From: Isoetes taiwanensis
Taxonomy: Eukaryota > Streptophyta > Lycopodiopsida > Isoetales > Isoetaceae
Direction: 5' to 3'
NCBI GenBank assembly: GCA_021234155.1
Contig: JAJEKV010000022.1
Span: 3,469,996-3,533,995 of the forward strand
Length of the DNA stretch: 64,000 bases
The notes under the pieces are model-generated. The model saw nothing but the letters and a program-made list of their open reading frames with translations, did no database searches and was not told the origin of the DNA. Numbering within the stretch: position 1 is the stretch's first letter; each line of letters starts with the position of its first letter. A program made the translations under genes and the position numbers. Positions 11,440 to 22,499 of this stretch are shown here, piece by piece.

Positions 11440-12590
11440 ATGCAGTCACAGCTACTTGTATTTTAAAACTTTCATTAGGTTATTGGAAGAACTACAGATT
11501 ATTAAGAGCTACAGATTATCAAGAGCTGGTTGGAGACTACAGATGATTTTGTGCCGAGCCACATGATTGCAGGTTCTGTTGGCTCCAATTTAAAAGGCTC
11601 AGACAAATTTCTAATTGTTACAATGTTTGAGTTTCCAAAAAAGGCTAGTTTGAATAATCCGGCCCCCCTCTACTGCAAAATATATATTGTTCTCCGAGTT
11701 CTTTTGATTTTATTTTGTTCTATACTGTTTCCGATATATCAGTTCTAAGATGCATAATGGTCTTGTCAAAATGTTTATGACCATTTGATGAAATTTCTAT
11801 AATGTTTGACAGGCCTGATGCTAGTTCATGTGCTGATGGATTTTTCGGGATGTCCATATGAGAGGTATTATATCCCTCTCATAGGCAGTTAGAGTTCTGC
11901 TTTAAGCTATTAGCAGATGCATATCTAGTTGGAATAAATGGCATGGGTATTCATTTCTTCTCTAATTTCTTCGAATGAAGGACAAGAAAAATGCCTTGGT
12001 TGTTGTTGATAAACTGGACTTGAATTATGTTGTGACTAGCTATGTATCACTCCAAAATGGTGTTGTGCTTCACTTGATGGAGCACGTGGTGATTCAGTTG
12101 GGTCGCCATTTGCTTTATTTGGCTTCATTTTGCTTGTGATCTTGTTCAATCCTTATCATTGCCCTACCTATGGCGAGATAAGCGATGATAAACTGACCTG
12201 AATTACATTGTTTCTAGTTATGTAATATTTTAAGTGAACATATGGTTATCATCCTGGCCTAATTTGGATCCTCCCGATTATTCCATACGACTCACATGTC
12301 CATATTATGAGATGCATCATTTTGTCTGATTGTCTTGGCAGCACCCAGTCTAACTTGCTTTATTTTTATTGAGTGAGAAAAAGTGAAGCCAGGGTGCTTA
12401 TTTCTTGTGATATTGGGTTGACATCGTTATTTATGTCGGGTTTACAGATTAAAGGTATCCGTAGTAGTTGTAGCTCTGATGGTATCATGTTACGAATTAG
12501 GTGCTATCGGGGGACAATGGCTGGGTACATTTAAAGGCTATGTTGAAGACACATTAACCTTGCGGTTGTGACAAGAAGCTCTTAATCTTT
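11440..12590. other. Intergenic, no gene recognised
   Basis: AT-rich sequence with only short, featureless ORFs. It may be intron or flank of the PPR remnant that starts at 12595. Confidence 0.4.
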
Positions 12591-12594
12591 GCAG

Positions 12595-13183
12595 CATGTT
12601 ACAATGTGATGATCAATGTATATACACAAGCTGGCTCAGTGAATGATGTCTCACGGATTTTGAGGCTTATGGAGGAAGCACATATACCACCTGATGCATA
12701 TACTTTCCATCCATTGCTAAAGCTATATAAAAAATGTAGCATGCATGAGGAGGCCATCAAATCATATAGGAGAATGAGGGCGGTGGTATTACATTAGATG
12801 GTGCCACATATAACTCAGTGATTAATTACTGTGGAAGGCATCTTCCAGTGGAGGAAGTTGCTGGAACCTTTGAAGACATGATGGCGGAGGAGTTATTGCC
12901 TAATACTATTACTTGTAATTTGATGTTTGACATATATGGGAAGGGAGGAGACCTAGGAAAAGCACAAAGTCTATTGAAGTTTGTGGAGGAAAATGGTATT
13001 GCGGACAGGATATCTTACGACGCTCTGATTGATGCTTATGGTAAATATGGGGATCATAGGAAGATGGAAACTACATTCTATGGAATGCAGAATGTGGGCT
13101 TTACTGTTTCTCTGGAAGCCTTTAATTCTATGCTCGATGCATATGGGAAAGCAGGAAACATGTGCCATTCAACTAACATGTGA
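12595..13183 (+). pseudogene. PPR protein pseudogene (P-type)
   Basis: The sequence opens after a good acceptor (TTTGCAG, ending at 12594) with CYNVMINVYTQAGSV, then MEEAHIPPDAYTFHPLLKLY. One frameshift near 12781 moves to GGITLDGATYNSVINYCG. The frame then runs through MMAEELLPNTITCNLMFDIY, ENGIADRISYDALIDAYGKY and VGFTVSLEAFNSMLDAYGKA. Repeats are spaced 35 residues apart with the Pro-Asp/Asn turn of P-class PPR proteins. The reading frame ends shortly after the last repeat. The truncation and single frameshift make it a relic or a partial exon of a broken gene. It is a different class from the 9.4-kb PPR relic, so the two are not halves of one gene. Confidence 0.8.
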
Positions 13184-13189
13184 CTTTAT

Positions 13190-15150
13190 ATTTGAAAATG
13201 AAGTTATAAGGTTCCATTGGCATTTTGGCGCATATTGAGGAGCAAATTTTATACCTCTGTAGTCACCAATATTTACAGCAATAATTGTTGATAGTAAAAC
13301 CTGGGAGGGAAGAATTCTTTGGAACTATATGTTTGGGGGCTGCAAATGTTTGGGGGCTGCACAAAATCTATCTGATTTCTATGGGAACTCATGTCGGTGA
13401 AGACTCAATGTTTGGGAGCAACTCAACATCATCCAACCACTAAAGGTACTCTTTTGTGATTTGGCACTTCCAGAGATTTCAAACAAAAAATAGTGAACAT
13501 TCATGAAAAACTGTTATTCTGACAGTAGTGATAATAACTGAAAAGTATGCAAGTTTTCTAAGATATTGGTATCTTTGTTCAAACAGGATATGAAGAAGCT
13601 TACTATATTCGTGAAGTCAAACCAGGACCTGATTTCATAAACGTAAGAATCTTGAGAAGATTTATTGTATGCATTAAAGTTGCTTGATCCTTTAGCTTGT
13701 TCTTACTCTACCTCTTGCAGCTTTCATGGGGCTCGCTGGACTTGGTCTGGCATGGGATAACTATTTCATAATTTCCATGGCTTATGCACGATTGGTTCAA
13801 GGGATCCCATAGACAACCATGTATGGCCCTACTGTTGATGACACTTATCGTTGATGCAAAAACTTATATGCCCTTGTTTTAACCATCTTCCCTAATACAA
13901 AAGTAAGTGGCAGAAGATCAATCAATACAGAGATCAGGTTTCCTGAAAATTACTTGCTCATGTCTGAAGAGGTTACTAATTACCAACGGCATTAGACTTG
14001 CGAGCTGGCATGACTTGAGCCTTATCTTAGCCAACTTTGTTATCGAGCCTTGTTGATTTGTGCCTTGTGGCAATGTATCTCATTTATGAACCAAACAAAT
14101 CAGCAAATATAGATATAATGTATACAGGCAGGTATCAAAATAGTTTTGGGAGTTTTATGAATTTTGCCTGTTCAAAGAATGTCATAACCGATTTCTCTAA
14201 GAATGATGGGATTCTAAAGAAGGAAATCCTTATTTTCCACAATATTTTTTCAAAATAGGATTGGATATGTAGGGGGCGTCATAATTCCCTACCATGTGGG
14301 ATTTCTCAAAGAATGACTGAATTTTAAAGAAGGAAATCCTTGTTTTCCACATCGGACATTTAGGGGGTCGCTATATGTCCCTATGGGATGTTACCACGTA
14401 GTGTCATGTAAAACATGTAACGTAAAAAATGCTATAAATCTATCTTCTTAGAAAGATCAAACTGGATTTTTTTCAGCAACAGGTCTATGCTGCGCTGCTT
14501 TCTATTCCGTGGCCCTGATATACAATTCCAATCTTCAGTGTTCTGATCCGATCCAACCTGCTAGCAGCTGACAGTGGTTGATAATCCGGCAAGCGGAATT
14601 TTAACTGTGACCTTGTTTGTGAAGCTAGTGATTGATTCCATCTCTTGCTTTAGGCTGTGTTTGAGCCTATCTAAGCCAATACTGTTGTAGATTGGGTTGA
14701 TCATAAGCTGAAGGGTTAATAGGCTGTGATCAATTCCTTTCATTCTTTTCCCTTGGAAATTGCCTTAGTTCTTTTCTAGATCCGGTTGGGTGGAAATTGG
14801 ATGCCCAATCCATTGGTTGTGGAAACCAAGCTATTTGATCTTATCTAAAGATTGTTATCTTCTTTATCTTGTCTATACAATTGTTGTAGTTATGTCTTTA
14901 AGTTTTTCTTAAAGCGTATCAATTTTCCCTTTTTGATGGTCTAAATCTCAGATCTTGGATGACCCAGAGCTATGGCTAAACTTAGAGGCTAGAATCGGCT
15001 CTAGAAATCCGTGGTAGACTCTTACCTTTGTTGCTCTTAGATATAGAACTTACCCTGCAGTTCCTGTATTTTGGGCAATTACGCACCTGGTGTATGAGCT
15101 CTTGTTGAACCACAAGTGGTCCAACATGTGTATGTGGCGATTGAGAAGAT
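13190..15150. other. Intergenic; partial 115-bp duplication
   Basis: No gene recognised. About 14205-14280 and 14315-14380 share TTTTAAAGAAGGAAATCCTT followed by TTTCCACA and a TAGGGGGCGTC / TAGGGGGTCGC block, a diverged tandem duplication. Confidence 0.45.
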
Positions 15151-15374
15151 ATTATTTGGGGCAATGGTTAAAAAATGTAATTTGGGGCAATGTTAAAATA
15201 TTATAATGAGGTATTGTATGGTGGAGATAAAGAGGTGAAGAATTGAAGGGAGAAGATGAAGAGGTGCATCCAACGGTCTTGATAAAGAGGTGGATATTGG
15301 AGAGCTTAGATTTTGTTATGAAAACTATAAACATTTTGAGGAGATTTATTCTCCTCCTCTTCCTTCACGTTTAC

Positions 15375-15655
15375 AAAGGGGGCATAGTGGCAATGCTCTA
15401 AGAGGAGGGTGGCAGCCTCCTCTTCGTTTGATTGAAGGCCCTTGCAAGGGGTTTTTCCTGTTGTATCTTATCATGTTTTTATTGAAAAAACATTTCTCAT
15501 TGTGCAAATTTTGTTGTCTTATCCAATCGATATTCCATTGATCTTTTGATCTTTTCTTGAGATGTGATCTTATGAGTGTTGGCCTGGATGGGGAACCAGG
15601 TTCAACATTATGGCACTCCCGGTGGGACACGAACCCACAATCGCCTGATTAGAAG
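15375..15655 (+). repeat. Left arm of tRNA palindrome: retroelement R-U5 plus 45-nt PBS
   Basis: The 281-bp arm is the reverse complement of 15690-15970, with mirror sum 31345 at every point checked. The proximal part, 15611-15655, starts TGGCACTCCCGGTGGGACAC and is complementary to the 3' 42 nt of tRNA-Arg(TCT) plus CCA. That is what an LTR retroelement primer-binding site looks like, except that it reaches the anticodon loop instead of stopping at about 18 nt. The part before it would be R-U5 of the LTR, ending TTCAACA then TTA. A TATA-like ACTATAAAC lies at about 15322-15330, upstream of the arm. Confidence 0.7.
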
Positions 15656-15658
15656 GCA

Positions 15659-15731
15659 GCTCCTGTGGCCTAACGGATAAGGCATCTGACTTCTAATCAG
15701 GCGATTGTGGGTTCGTGTCCCACCGGGAGTG
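15659..15731 (+). tRNA. tRNA-Arg (anticodon TCT), embedded in a retroelement palindrome
   Basis: A complete 73-nt cloverleaf can be drawn. The acceptor stem is GCTCCTG with CGGGAGT and discriminator G, the D-arm lies within GCCTAACGGATAAGGC, the anticodon loop is CTTCTAA with TCT, and the T-arm is GTGGGTTCGTGTCCCAC. Internal A and B box sequences are present, so it could in principle be transcribed. However, CCA follows directly at 15732-15734, which nuclear tRNA genes of plants do not encode, and retroelement sequence follows at once. This suggests the copy came from a mature tRNA and is not an ordinary gene. No poly-T terminator follows. Confidence 0.85.
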
Positions 15732-15970
15732 CCATAATGTTGAACCTGGTTCCCCATCCAGGCCAACACTCATAAGATCACATCTCAAGAAAAGATCAAA
15801 AGATCAATGGAATATCGATTGGATAAGACAACAAAATTTGCACAATGAGAAATGTTTTTTCAATAAAAACATGATAAGATACAACAGGAAAAACCCCTTG
15901 CAAGGGCCTTCAATCAAACGAAGAGGAGGCTGCCACCCTCCTCTTAGAGCATTGCCACTATGCCCCCTTT
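15690..15970 (-). repeat. Right arm of tRNA palindrome: tRNA 3' half, CCA, then R-U5 antisense
   Basis: Read 5' to 3' this is tRNA 3' half, CCA, then the complement of U5 and R. That is the exact order of tRNA-primed minus-strand strong-stop cDNA. It ends at 15970, right where the next LTR begins at about 15974. An open frame runs through both arms (identical residues from MSHRECHNVEPG to LRALPLCPL) but is simply the palindrome read twice. Confidence 0.75.
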
Positions 15971-15973
15971 TAC

Positions 15974-16969
15974 TGAAGCCAAGTATGGCAAAACCGTCCA
16001 CAATAGCATGCCCGAGGATTCATCCGGTGGTTTTTAGAGGTGGAGGAAGATCAACGATGCTGGCAGCACCGTTTCCTAAGATTCTGGCGATGCCCAAGGG
16101 CTGGAGGATCAAAATCGAAAATGGCATTCACAAGGACACGGCTCCAGGAAGAACTATCTATCCAGTGAGTGCGGTCATCTTTTCAAAAGAAGTTTTTATT
16201 TTATTCTTTCTGCAACATCGGATTTCAGCTGTTATACAGAGAATTCAGATTGGTAGGGAAAGATTCGTTGCATTATTGAAGGAGTCAACAGAATATGATG
16301 CATTTGAAGATATATCTGGAGTTCTTATATTTGAAGTTCTTAAGTGGCAGATATTGGTATACCTTGCTATTAGTTACAAATGAGTATTTAAACAGTGAAT
16401 TATAAGTGGTTGACATCAGTTCTAAGTACAGCACCTATTCAAATGGTTGCAGTACCAATCGTTTAAGGAGATCAGGATTCAACAGAAAAATATCAAATTG
16501 GTTGACATATTAAAAGATTTAAGGCGGTGCAGCTACTGAGTTTTGGAAATGTATCGGTCGGCAGCTACAGAGTTTTGGGAATGTATCGGTCGCAGCCACG
16601 TAATTTTGGGAATGTAATATGAGCACAAACTTAAAAGATCTAGTTTGGATCATCTATTGTATTCTGAAGTTATCATTTATGAATGAGAAAAGCCCTGCTC
16701 TGGTTTGGAAAGTTCTTTGTAATGTAACTTATTTTCCTTGTATTTCAAGTTTTTATTAAGTAAGAGGAATGATAATAGGCAGATTTCTGGAAGAAATGGG
16801 TTTCAGGTGGTGCTTTAATTGACCATACTGTTGCATACACATTTTTGTTGCTTCCATCTGAATATAGTAGTTGCCATTGTGTCAATTCAATTCACAGGCA
16901 CATTTGGTGTATTGCTATCACGCATAAATTTATTTAGACTGTTGGTGTATTGCTCCACATACATCAACA
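15974..16969 (+). mobile_element. 5' LTR of Ty3/gypsy element
   Basis: The block starting TGAAGCCAAGTATGGC and ending ACATACATCAACA is repeated at 20711-21701 with small differences. For example, a three-unit repeat ending TTTTGGGAATGTAT at 16530-16620 is shorter and altered in the second copy. It begins TG and ends CA, as LTRs do. A primer-binding site follows four bases later. It carries an open frame of about 130 codons that is the same in both LTRs and resembles nothing I know. Divergence between the copies says the insertion is not recent. Confidence 0.75.
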
Positions 16970-16972
16970 TTT

Positions 16973-18484
16973 TTGGCACTCTCGGTGGGACACGAACTTG
17001 TGAGGCTGCAAGAATATCAATTAACAGTGAAGATATATGATGGCGCTCGAAATCCAAGTAAGTATTTGCCTTATGCTTTTTTCCGTTTTGACGTGCATGA
17101 AGGAAAAATGGAGGATGACACCCTTAAGGTGAAAAATCTGAATGCAACAAATGAATTGGAAAGCAATGCTCTAGTTAATCAAGGAAATTTGGCAATCTTA
17201 AGCACAGCTGAAGAATACAGTTTATACATTGGTAAACAGACCTCATGGATGATGCCGATTAAAGCATATTTGGAAGATCAAACTCTGCCTGAAGGGTTGT
17301 CAGCAAAAGCCTTAAAGAGGTTCAAGATGAACTGCCTTTCATATATTCTGGTGGGCGATATATTATGTCACAAGACTATGGAAGGTGTATTACTTCGATG
17401 CTTGGACGAGGAAGAGCAATTGACAGCTATGGAAAACTGTCATAATGGTGTTTGTGGCGGCCATATGGCTGGAAGAGCTACAGCAAAAAAGGTGTTTAGG
17501 GCAGGTTATTTCTGGCCATCCCTCCACCAAGATTGCCAAGAATATGTGAAGCACTGTCATGAATGCCAGATATTTGGGATAGGAAAATTTCATCCAGGAG
17601 AACTTGGGGCAATTGACACATGCAGACCTTTTGAGATATGGGGGTTAGATTTCATCGGGCCAATAGACCCATCCTCATCAAACCAGCATGAGTACATTTT
17701 AGTCGCAACAGACTTATTTACAAAATGGGCAGAGGCAGTCCCATTAAGAAAAGCAACAGCAGAGAATACAGCTGAGTTTATATTTGCATACTTATGTTGT
17801 AGGTTTGGAATCCCAAGGAAGATACTGACAGATCGTGGCACACATTTTATCAACACTGTAATAGATGATTTAGTGACCAGGCTAAGAATCCGCCATGTAA
17901 AAAGCTCCGCATACTATCCAGAAGGTAACGGACAGGCCGAGTCAACTAACAAGGTGTTAATGGGGATGTTGAAGAAGACGGTTGATGCATCAAAGAGAGA
18001 TTGGCATATAAAGTTGAATACTGCGCTTTGGGCATATAGGACCGCTTGGAAAACAGCCACAGGATATTCTCCATTTAGACTGGTTTATGGCACAGAAGCA
18101 TTGCTGCCCATTAATATTGAGTTGCCTTCCCTGAAATATGCTCTAGAGATGGAAATATGTGACGATACTTTGAAAGCTAGATTCGATCAAATAATGCAAC
18201 TGGAAGAGGACAGGTGGATATGTGAAATGAACTTGCAGATGAAAAAAGCCAAAGATAAGGCTTATTTCCAGAGGAAAAATAACCTTCAGGGTGATTTTGA
18301 GGAAGGAGAATTAGTGTTGAAGTGGAATAGAGAGCAAAAGATTAAGAAATTTCAACCTCGTTGGGAAGGACCATTCTTTATAGCAGGAAAAGCAGGGCAA
18401 AATTCATACTGGTTGCAAGACAGCGATCTTCGGTTGCTGCCAAATCCTGCAAACCTTAAATATCTCAAAAAGTACTGGCCTTGA
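16973..18484 (+). CDS. Ty3/gypsy integrase (pol remnant)
   Basis: A 503-residue ORF encoding the integrase end of a gypsy polyprotein, which inserts retroelement cDNA into chromosomes. The H2C2 zinc finger uses H157, H164, C195 and C198. The DDE core has D226 (GLDFIGP), D287 (LTDRGTHF) and E323 (GNGQAEST), giving the usual D-x35-E spacing. The C-terminal region (about 420-503) ends in the FQPRWEGPFFI module and LKYLKKYWP. The core is intact with no stops. Gag, protease, reverse transcriptase and RNase H are missing: the frame begins inside the primer-binding site and passes almost directly to pre-integrase sequence, so an internal deletion removed the front of the element. The lineage looks closest to Tat/Ogre-type elements, which is an inference from the H2C2 and core style. 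Confidence 0.9.
   Translation: MALSVGHELVRLQEYQLTVKIYDGARNPSKYLPYAFFRFDVHEGKMEDDTLKVKNLNATNELESNALVNQGNLAILSTAEEYSLYIGKQTSWMMPIKAYLEDQTLPEGLSAKALKRFKMNCLSYILVGDILCHKTMEGVLLRCLDEEEQLTAMENCHNGVCGGHMAGRATAKKVFRAGYFWPSLHQDCQEYVKHCHECQIFGIGKFHPGELGAIDTCRPFEIWGLDFIGPIDPSSSNQHEYILVATDLFTKWAEAVPLRKATAENTAEFIFAYLCCRFGIPRKILTDRGTHFINTVIDDLVTRLRIRHVKSSAYYPEGNGQAESTNKVLMGMLKKTVDASKRDWHIKLNTALWAYRTAWKTATGYSPFRLVYGTEALLPINIELPSLKYALEMEICDDTLKARFDQIMQLEEDRWICEMNLQMKKAKDKAYFQRKNNLQGDFEEGELVLKWNREQKIKKFQPRWEGPFFIAGKAGQNSYWLQDSDLRLLPNPANLKYLKKYWP
16974..16997 (+). other. Primer-binding site for tRNA-Arg(TCT)
   Basis: TGGCACTCTCGGTGGGACAC followed by GAAC is complementary to CCA plus the 3' end of the tRNA-Arg found at 15659-15731, with one mismatch (T for C). 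It lies 4 nt after the 5' LTR end. Confidence 0.8.
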
Positions 18485-20710
18485 GAGATTCAAGGCAAAG
18501 TTCCATATTGGGGCATATGGTAGGCTTAGGATTTAGTTAGATGGTCTAGTGTAGTCTATAGTTTAGTTTAGATTTCAAAAGTTTGATCGCTTCTACGGGG
18601 TTAGGATCTACTTGCACGTTTTATTCTAGTCATGTAATTGTCACTATTAGCTTGTCCATAGGACTTGATCTATTTATCTAGGGTCTCAATAGTTGTGCTT
18701 GACAGATAGATGTAGTAGATATGGTGAGTGAAAAGTCTTGGAGTTGAGGTAAATCTTTGTATAAACGCTCTAATGCATACTTAAGGTTTGACATTTTTGC
18801 AGGAGTTGGAACAGTAGTTAACGGATGAACAATTGGAACCATAGGTCATTTTAATGTGGACTTGCCTGCATGCAAGTTTCTGGTATTATACTGGTTCACA
18901 ATATTATACTGGTTTGCATACCAGTCTGTCACACCAATTGTTTACATTGCAAGCCATCATCCTGATTGCATACAAGACGTGATTGCTTCCACGTGCATGC
19001 CTGCTAGTTTTCATATTTGCCCATCATACTGATCCGCCTACCCATTTGCCTCGCCATTTTCCTTCGTACACAGTGCCAAACATGCACACAAGTTCTATTA
19101 TGCGTCCCCATATCGTGTTGGTCTTCATGTCATATGCTGGTACCAATGTTCTAACATGCACTCAGGACTGAATGTCATTTGCAGGATCTCGAGCAAAAAA
19201 AGTGGAGAAATTGGGTTTAAATGTAAGTTAATGTGAACTTGCCTGCATGCAAGTTACTGTTCATACACCATACCGGTGCGATACCTGTTTTTTACATGTG
19301 AACTTGCTCGCATGCAAGTTTTTGTTCATACACCATACCGGGTTCGCAGATACCGTTTTGTCACAAGACTATCTGGCGGGTCCGCATACCAGCACATTGT
19401 TTTGCCATTGCCTTGCCATAGCAACCTTGTCATGTTGGTTTGCCCATCGTCAATACATTATGCGTCCAATATATGCATCACTTTCTCATCTTCCATCAAG
19501 CTCGTCCTTATACCAGTATAGTTTTGCGTCCCACTCCATTTTTTATCATGCTGGCCTGTATATCAACATTACAATTCATTGTCATCCTTTCACTTGTTGC
19601 GAGATCAATGCTTTTGATGTAAATCTACTTCACTCGCACGACGAATTGTTCTTAAAGCCTGAATGTTCTATTTTAATTGCCCTTGCTATTATTATCAACA
19701 TGTATCTTGCAGGGCTGATGGGACCAGCCCTATCTTGTTGGGGCATAATGTTGACGCCCAAAGGGGTCAACATAGTTCATCTTTGCTATTTTACTATCTG
19801 CTCAGAGCACATCAGACTATAGGTGCAACAACATTTACAAATTTCCATTCCAGGGTAAAACAGTGGCTTTTCGAGGCTCAAGATGCAATGGATGTTTCCA
19901 AAAGTGCTGCTCATAATGAAGCAAACAACAAATCTGCTAGTGCTATTGAACACCAACAGGAGTTTGTGCACATATAGAAGTTGTGAGTATGTTCATTTCT
20001 GATACGATGTCAGTTGTGTTGAAGATACACCAAGTTCAGTGTTAAAGGGATGCCAAGTTGAGGTAACTATCTGAATCATAATTTGGAGCAGTAGTGATTA
20101 ACAAAAAATGAGGTTGTAGATGCACTTGTTGATCCATGTTGAATAGATTTCCTTGATTTCTTTCCTATAGCCATGTTTGTTTTGCCTTGACATTTTATAG
20201 TCTTCCCATGCCACAATTTCCATATATGTCCCTAAACTAAATTTCTGAACATGATCTACCTTTGCCACCCCAATTCTTGATTTCCTTTCCATCAAAGCCT
20301 TGCCCTTAAGTGCTTAGCATGTGTGATACAATGACCATCTGTACCACGTTCACTACTATCAATCACGTGCCCATTCCAAAAAAAAAAGAGAAAAATATAC
20401 AAAGAGAGACTCTATGATCTCTGGCCAACGTGAACATTTTGGTGCATGGGTCTCTGTTTATTTCAAATGTATCAGTATTTACATGTGCTGTTCTCTCTCA
20501 AAAGGGCTTGATGAGCAATGTTACGAACTGTCCAAAGATAACTAGGGGCAAAACGTATTTCATCTCAAAAGACATATTTTTGAAGTTTTTCTAAATGCCC
20601 TTTTACCCTTAGCCTTGTTTACCCAATCTATTTACCTTTGCCTTTTTTTCCTTAGCTTTTCCCCTAGTCTATTCGCATGGATCATGAGAGAACTATTACC
20701 TAATTTTTAC
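18485..20710 (+). mobile_element. Element interior 3' of integrase, no clear gene
   Basis: No recognisable protein. Three related palindromic motifs occur at about 18862, 19232 and 19302 (CTTGCCTGCATGCAAGT and a CTCGCATGCAAG variant), the latter two followed by TTCATACACCATACCGG. A purine tract that would prime plus-strand DNA is not obvious before the 3' LTR. The stretch 19855-19976 stays open with a hydrophilic sequence ending in HQQEFVHI, of no known family. Confidence 0.5.
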
Positions 20711-21701
20711 TGAAGCCAAGTATGGCAAAACCGTCCACAATAGCATGCCCGAGGATTCATCCGGTGGTTTTTAGAGGTGGAGGAAGATCAACGATGCTGG
20801 CAGCACCGTTTCCTAAGATTCTGGCGATGCCCAAGGGCTGGAGGATCAAAATCGAAAATGGCATTCACAAGGACACGGCTCCAGGAAGAACTATCTATCC
20901 AGTGAGTGCGGTCATCTTTTCAAAAGAAGTTTTTATTTTATTCTTTCTGCAACATCGGATTTCAGCTGTTATACAGAGAATTCAGATTGGTAGGGAAAGA
21001 TTCGTTGCATTATTGAAGGAGTCAACAGAATATGATGCATTTGAAGATATATCTGGAGTTCTTATATTTGAAGTTCTTAAGTGGCAGATATTGGTATACC
21101 TTGCTATTAGTTACAAATGAGTATTTAAACAGTGAATTATAAGTGGTTGACATCAGTTCTAAGTACAGCACCTATTCAAATGGTTGCAGTACCAATCGTT
21201 TAAGGAGATCAGGATTCAACAGAAAAATATCAAATTGGTTGACATAACAGTATTTAAGGCAGTGCAGCTACAGAGTTTTGGAAATGTATCAGTGCAGCTA
21301 CAGAGTTTTGGGAATGTATCAGTGCAGCCACAGAATTTTGGGAATGTAATATGAGCACAAACTTAAAAGATCTAGTTTGGATCATCTATTGTATTCTGAA
21401 GTTATCATTTATGAATGAGAAAAGCCCTGCTCTGGTTTGGAAAGTTCTTTGTAATGTAACTTATTTTCCTTGTATTTCAAGTTTTTATTAAGTAAGAGGA
21501 ATGATAATAGGCAGATTTCTGGAAGAAATGGGTTTCAGGTGGTGCTTTAATTGACCATACTGTTGCATACACATTTTTGTTGCTTCCATCTGAATATAGT
21601 AGTTGCCATTGTGTCAATTCAATTCACAGGCACATTTGGTGTATTGCTATCACGCATAAATTTATTTAGACTGTTGGTGTATTGCTCCACATACATCAAC
21701 A
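20711..21701 (+). mobile_element. 3' LTR of Ty3/gypsy element
   Basis: About 991 bp matching 15974-16969. The right boundary is clear because LINE-derived sequence starts at 21702 with GCTCTTCTGC. The 5-bp target duplication expected of gypsy elements is not seen when compared with the left flank, where the tRNA palindrome abuts the 5' LTR. Confidence 0.75.
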
Positions 21702-21706
21702 GCTCT

Positions 21707-22490
21707 TCTGCATCTAACTTCAGCATATGAGGTTTTTGATTTTTTAGTCTGTTCCAGAACTTTTTTGGCTCCATGATCAAGTTATTGACAAGTTCCTCCT
21801 ACTGCCTATGCATGAAAGCCCTCTTTTTTGTCTTGATCAGCCTAACATATTCCTTTTTCAAATGTTTTTTATCATTATCATTTGCTGCTTTAAACATTTG
21901 CCGGCTTGCTTTGCATTCCATATCAAACCATCCATTACATGGCAAACCCTTCAGCCTCCTCTGAGAGATAAAACACTTCTCAACAGCATTCATAAGCAAA
22001 GTCGATAGTAATTTGCTTATTCCTTCTGCGTTATGTGGCCAAACGGTTTCTCGCATCATTTTTTCACATTGGTCCTTATAAGTCTCCATCTTCCTGCTTG
22101 ACAGATTAATTTTCTTATTCCAAAGGGGTGGATGTTTTTCCTGAGAGATACCACTCATATATTTCAATGGATAGCACGTGATCAGATTCAGAGCGAGTAT
22201 CTCCAACAGCCAATGTTTCAACCTGATCAAATAAAATGCACATTGGCAATAACAAAGTCCACTACACTTGATCCTCTACATGTACACTTTTCAGTGCCCT
22301 GAAACTTAGATAAACCATTATATATTACTAAATCAAGTCCACTGCACATATTCAGTAAATGATTACCTTGAGGTGTTACCCATCTATAAGAATCCTGTGA
22401 TGTCCGGCTCCATCCATTCATTTTTAAAGTTTCCTCGTCCATCATTTCCATCCAAAAGTGGGGAGGGGGGGAGAGAGAGAGAGAGGACAA
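21707..22490 (-). pseudogene. LINE (non-LTR retrotransposon) endonuclease fragment
   Basis: On the minus strand, 22490-22227 encodes an APE-type endonuclease C-terminal region: QGNHLLNMCSGLDLVIYNG, then TCRGSSVVDFVIANV. The next ORF, 22230-21799, carries the linker typical of plant LINEs between endonuclease and reverse transcriptase: WFDMECKASRQMFKAA and YVRLIKTKKRAFMHRQ. After a stop the frame continues as MEPKKFWNRLKNQKPHM, and the sequence ends at the gypsy 3' LTR. Two frames, one stop and the missing reverse transcriptase make it a dead fragment. Confidence 0.75.
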
Positions 22491-22499
22491 AAGTATGTT

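Noticed and set aside
9383-13183. The two PPR relics as one long gene
   Set aside because: The first is PLS-type and the second P-type, with an unrelated C2 gene between them.
15715-16383. 222-codon ORF as a real gene
   Set aside because: It reads through the palindrome arm into the LTR; both halves occur separately elsewhere (15346-15630 minus and 20722-21120), so the join is accidental.
19247-19822. 191-codon ORF in the gypsy element interior
   Set aside because: Composition is low-complexity His/Leu/Cys, it overlaps other frames of equal quality, and it matches no family.
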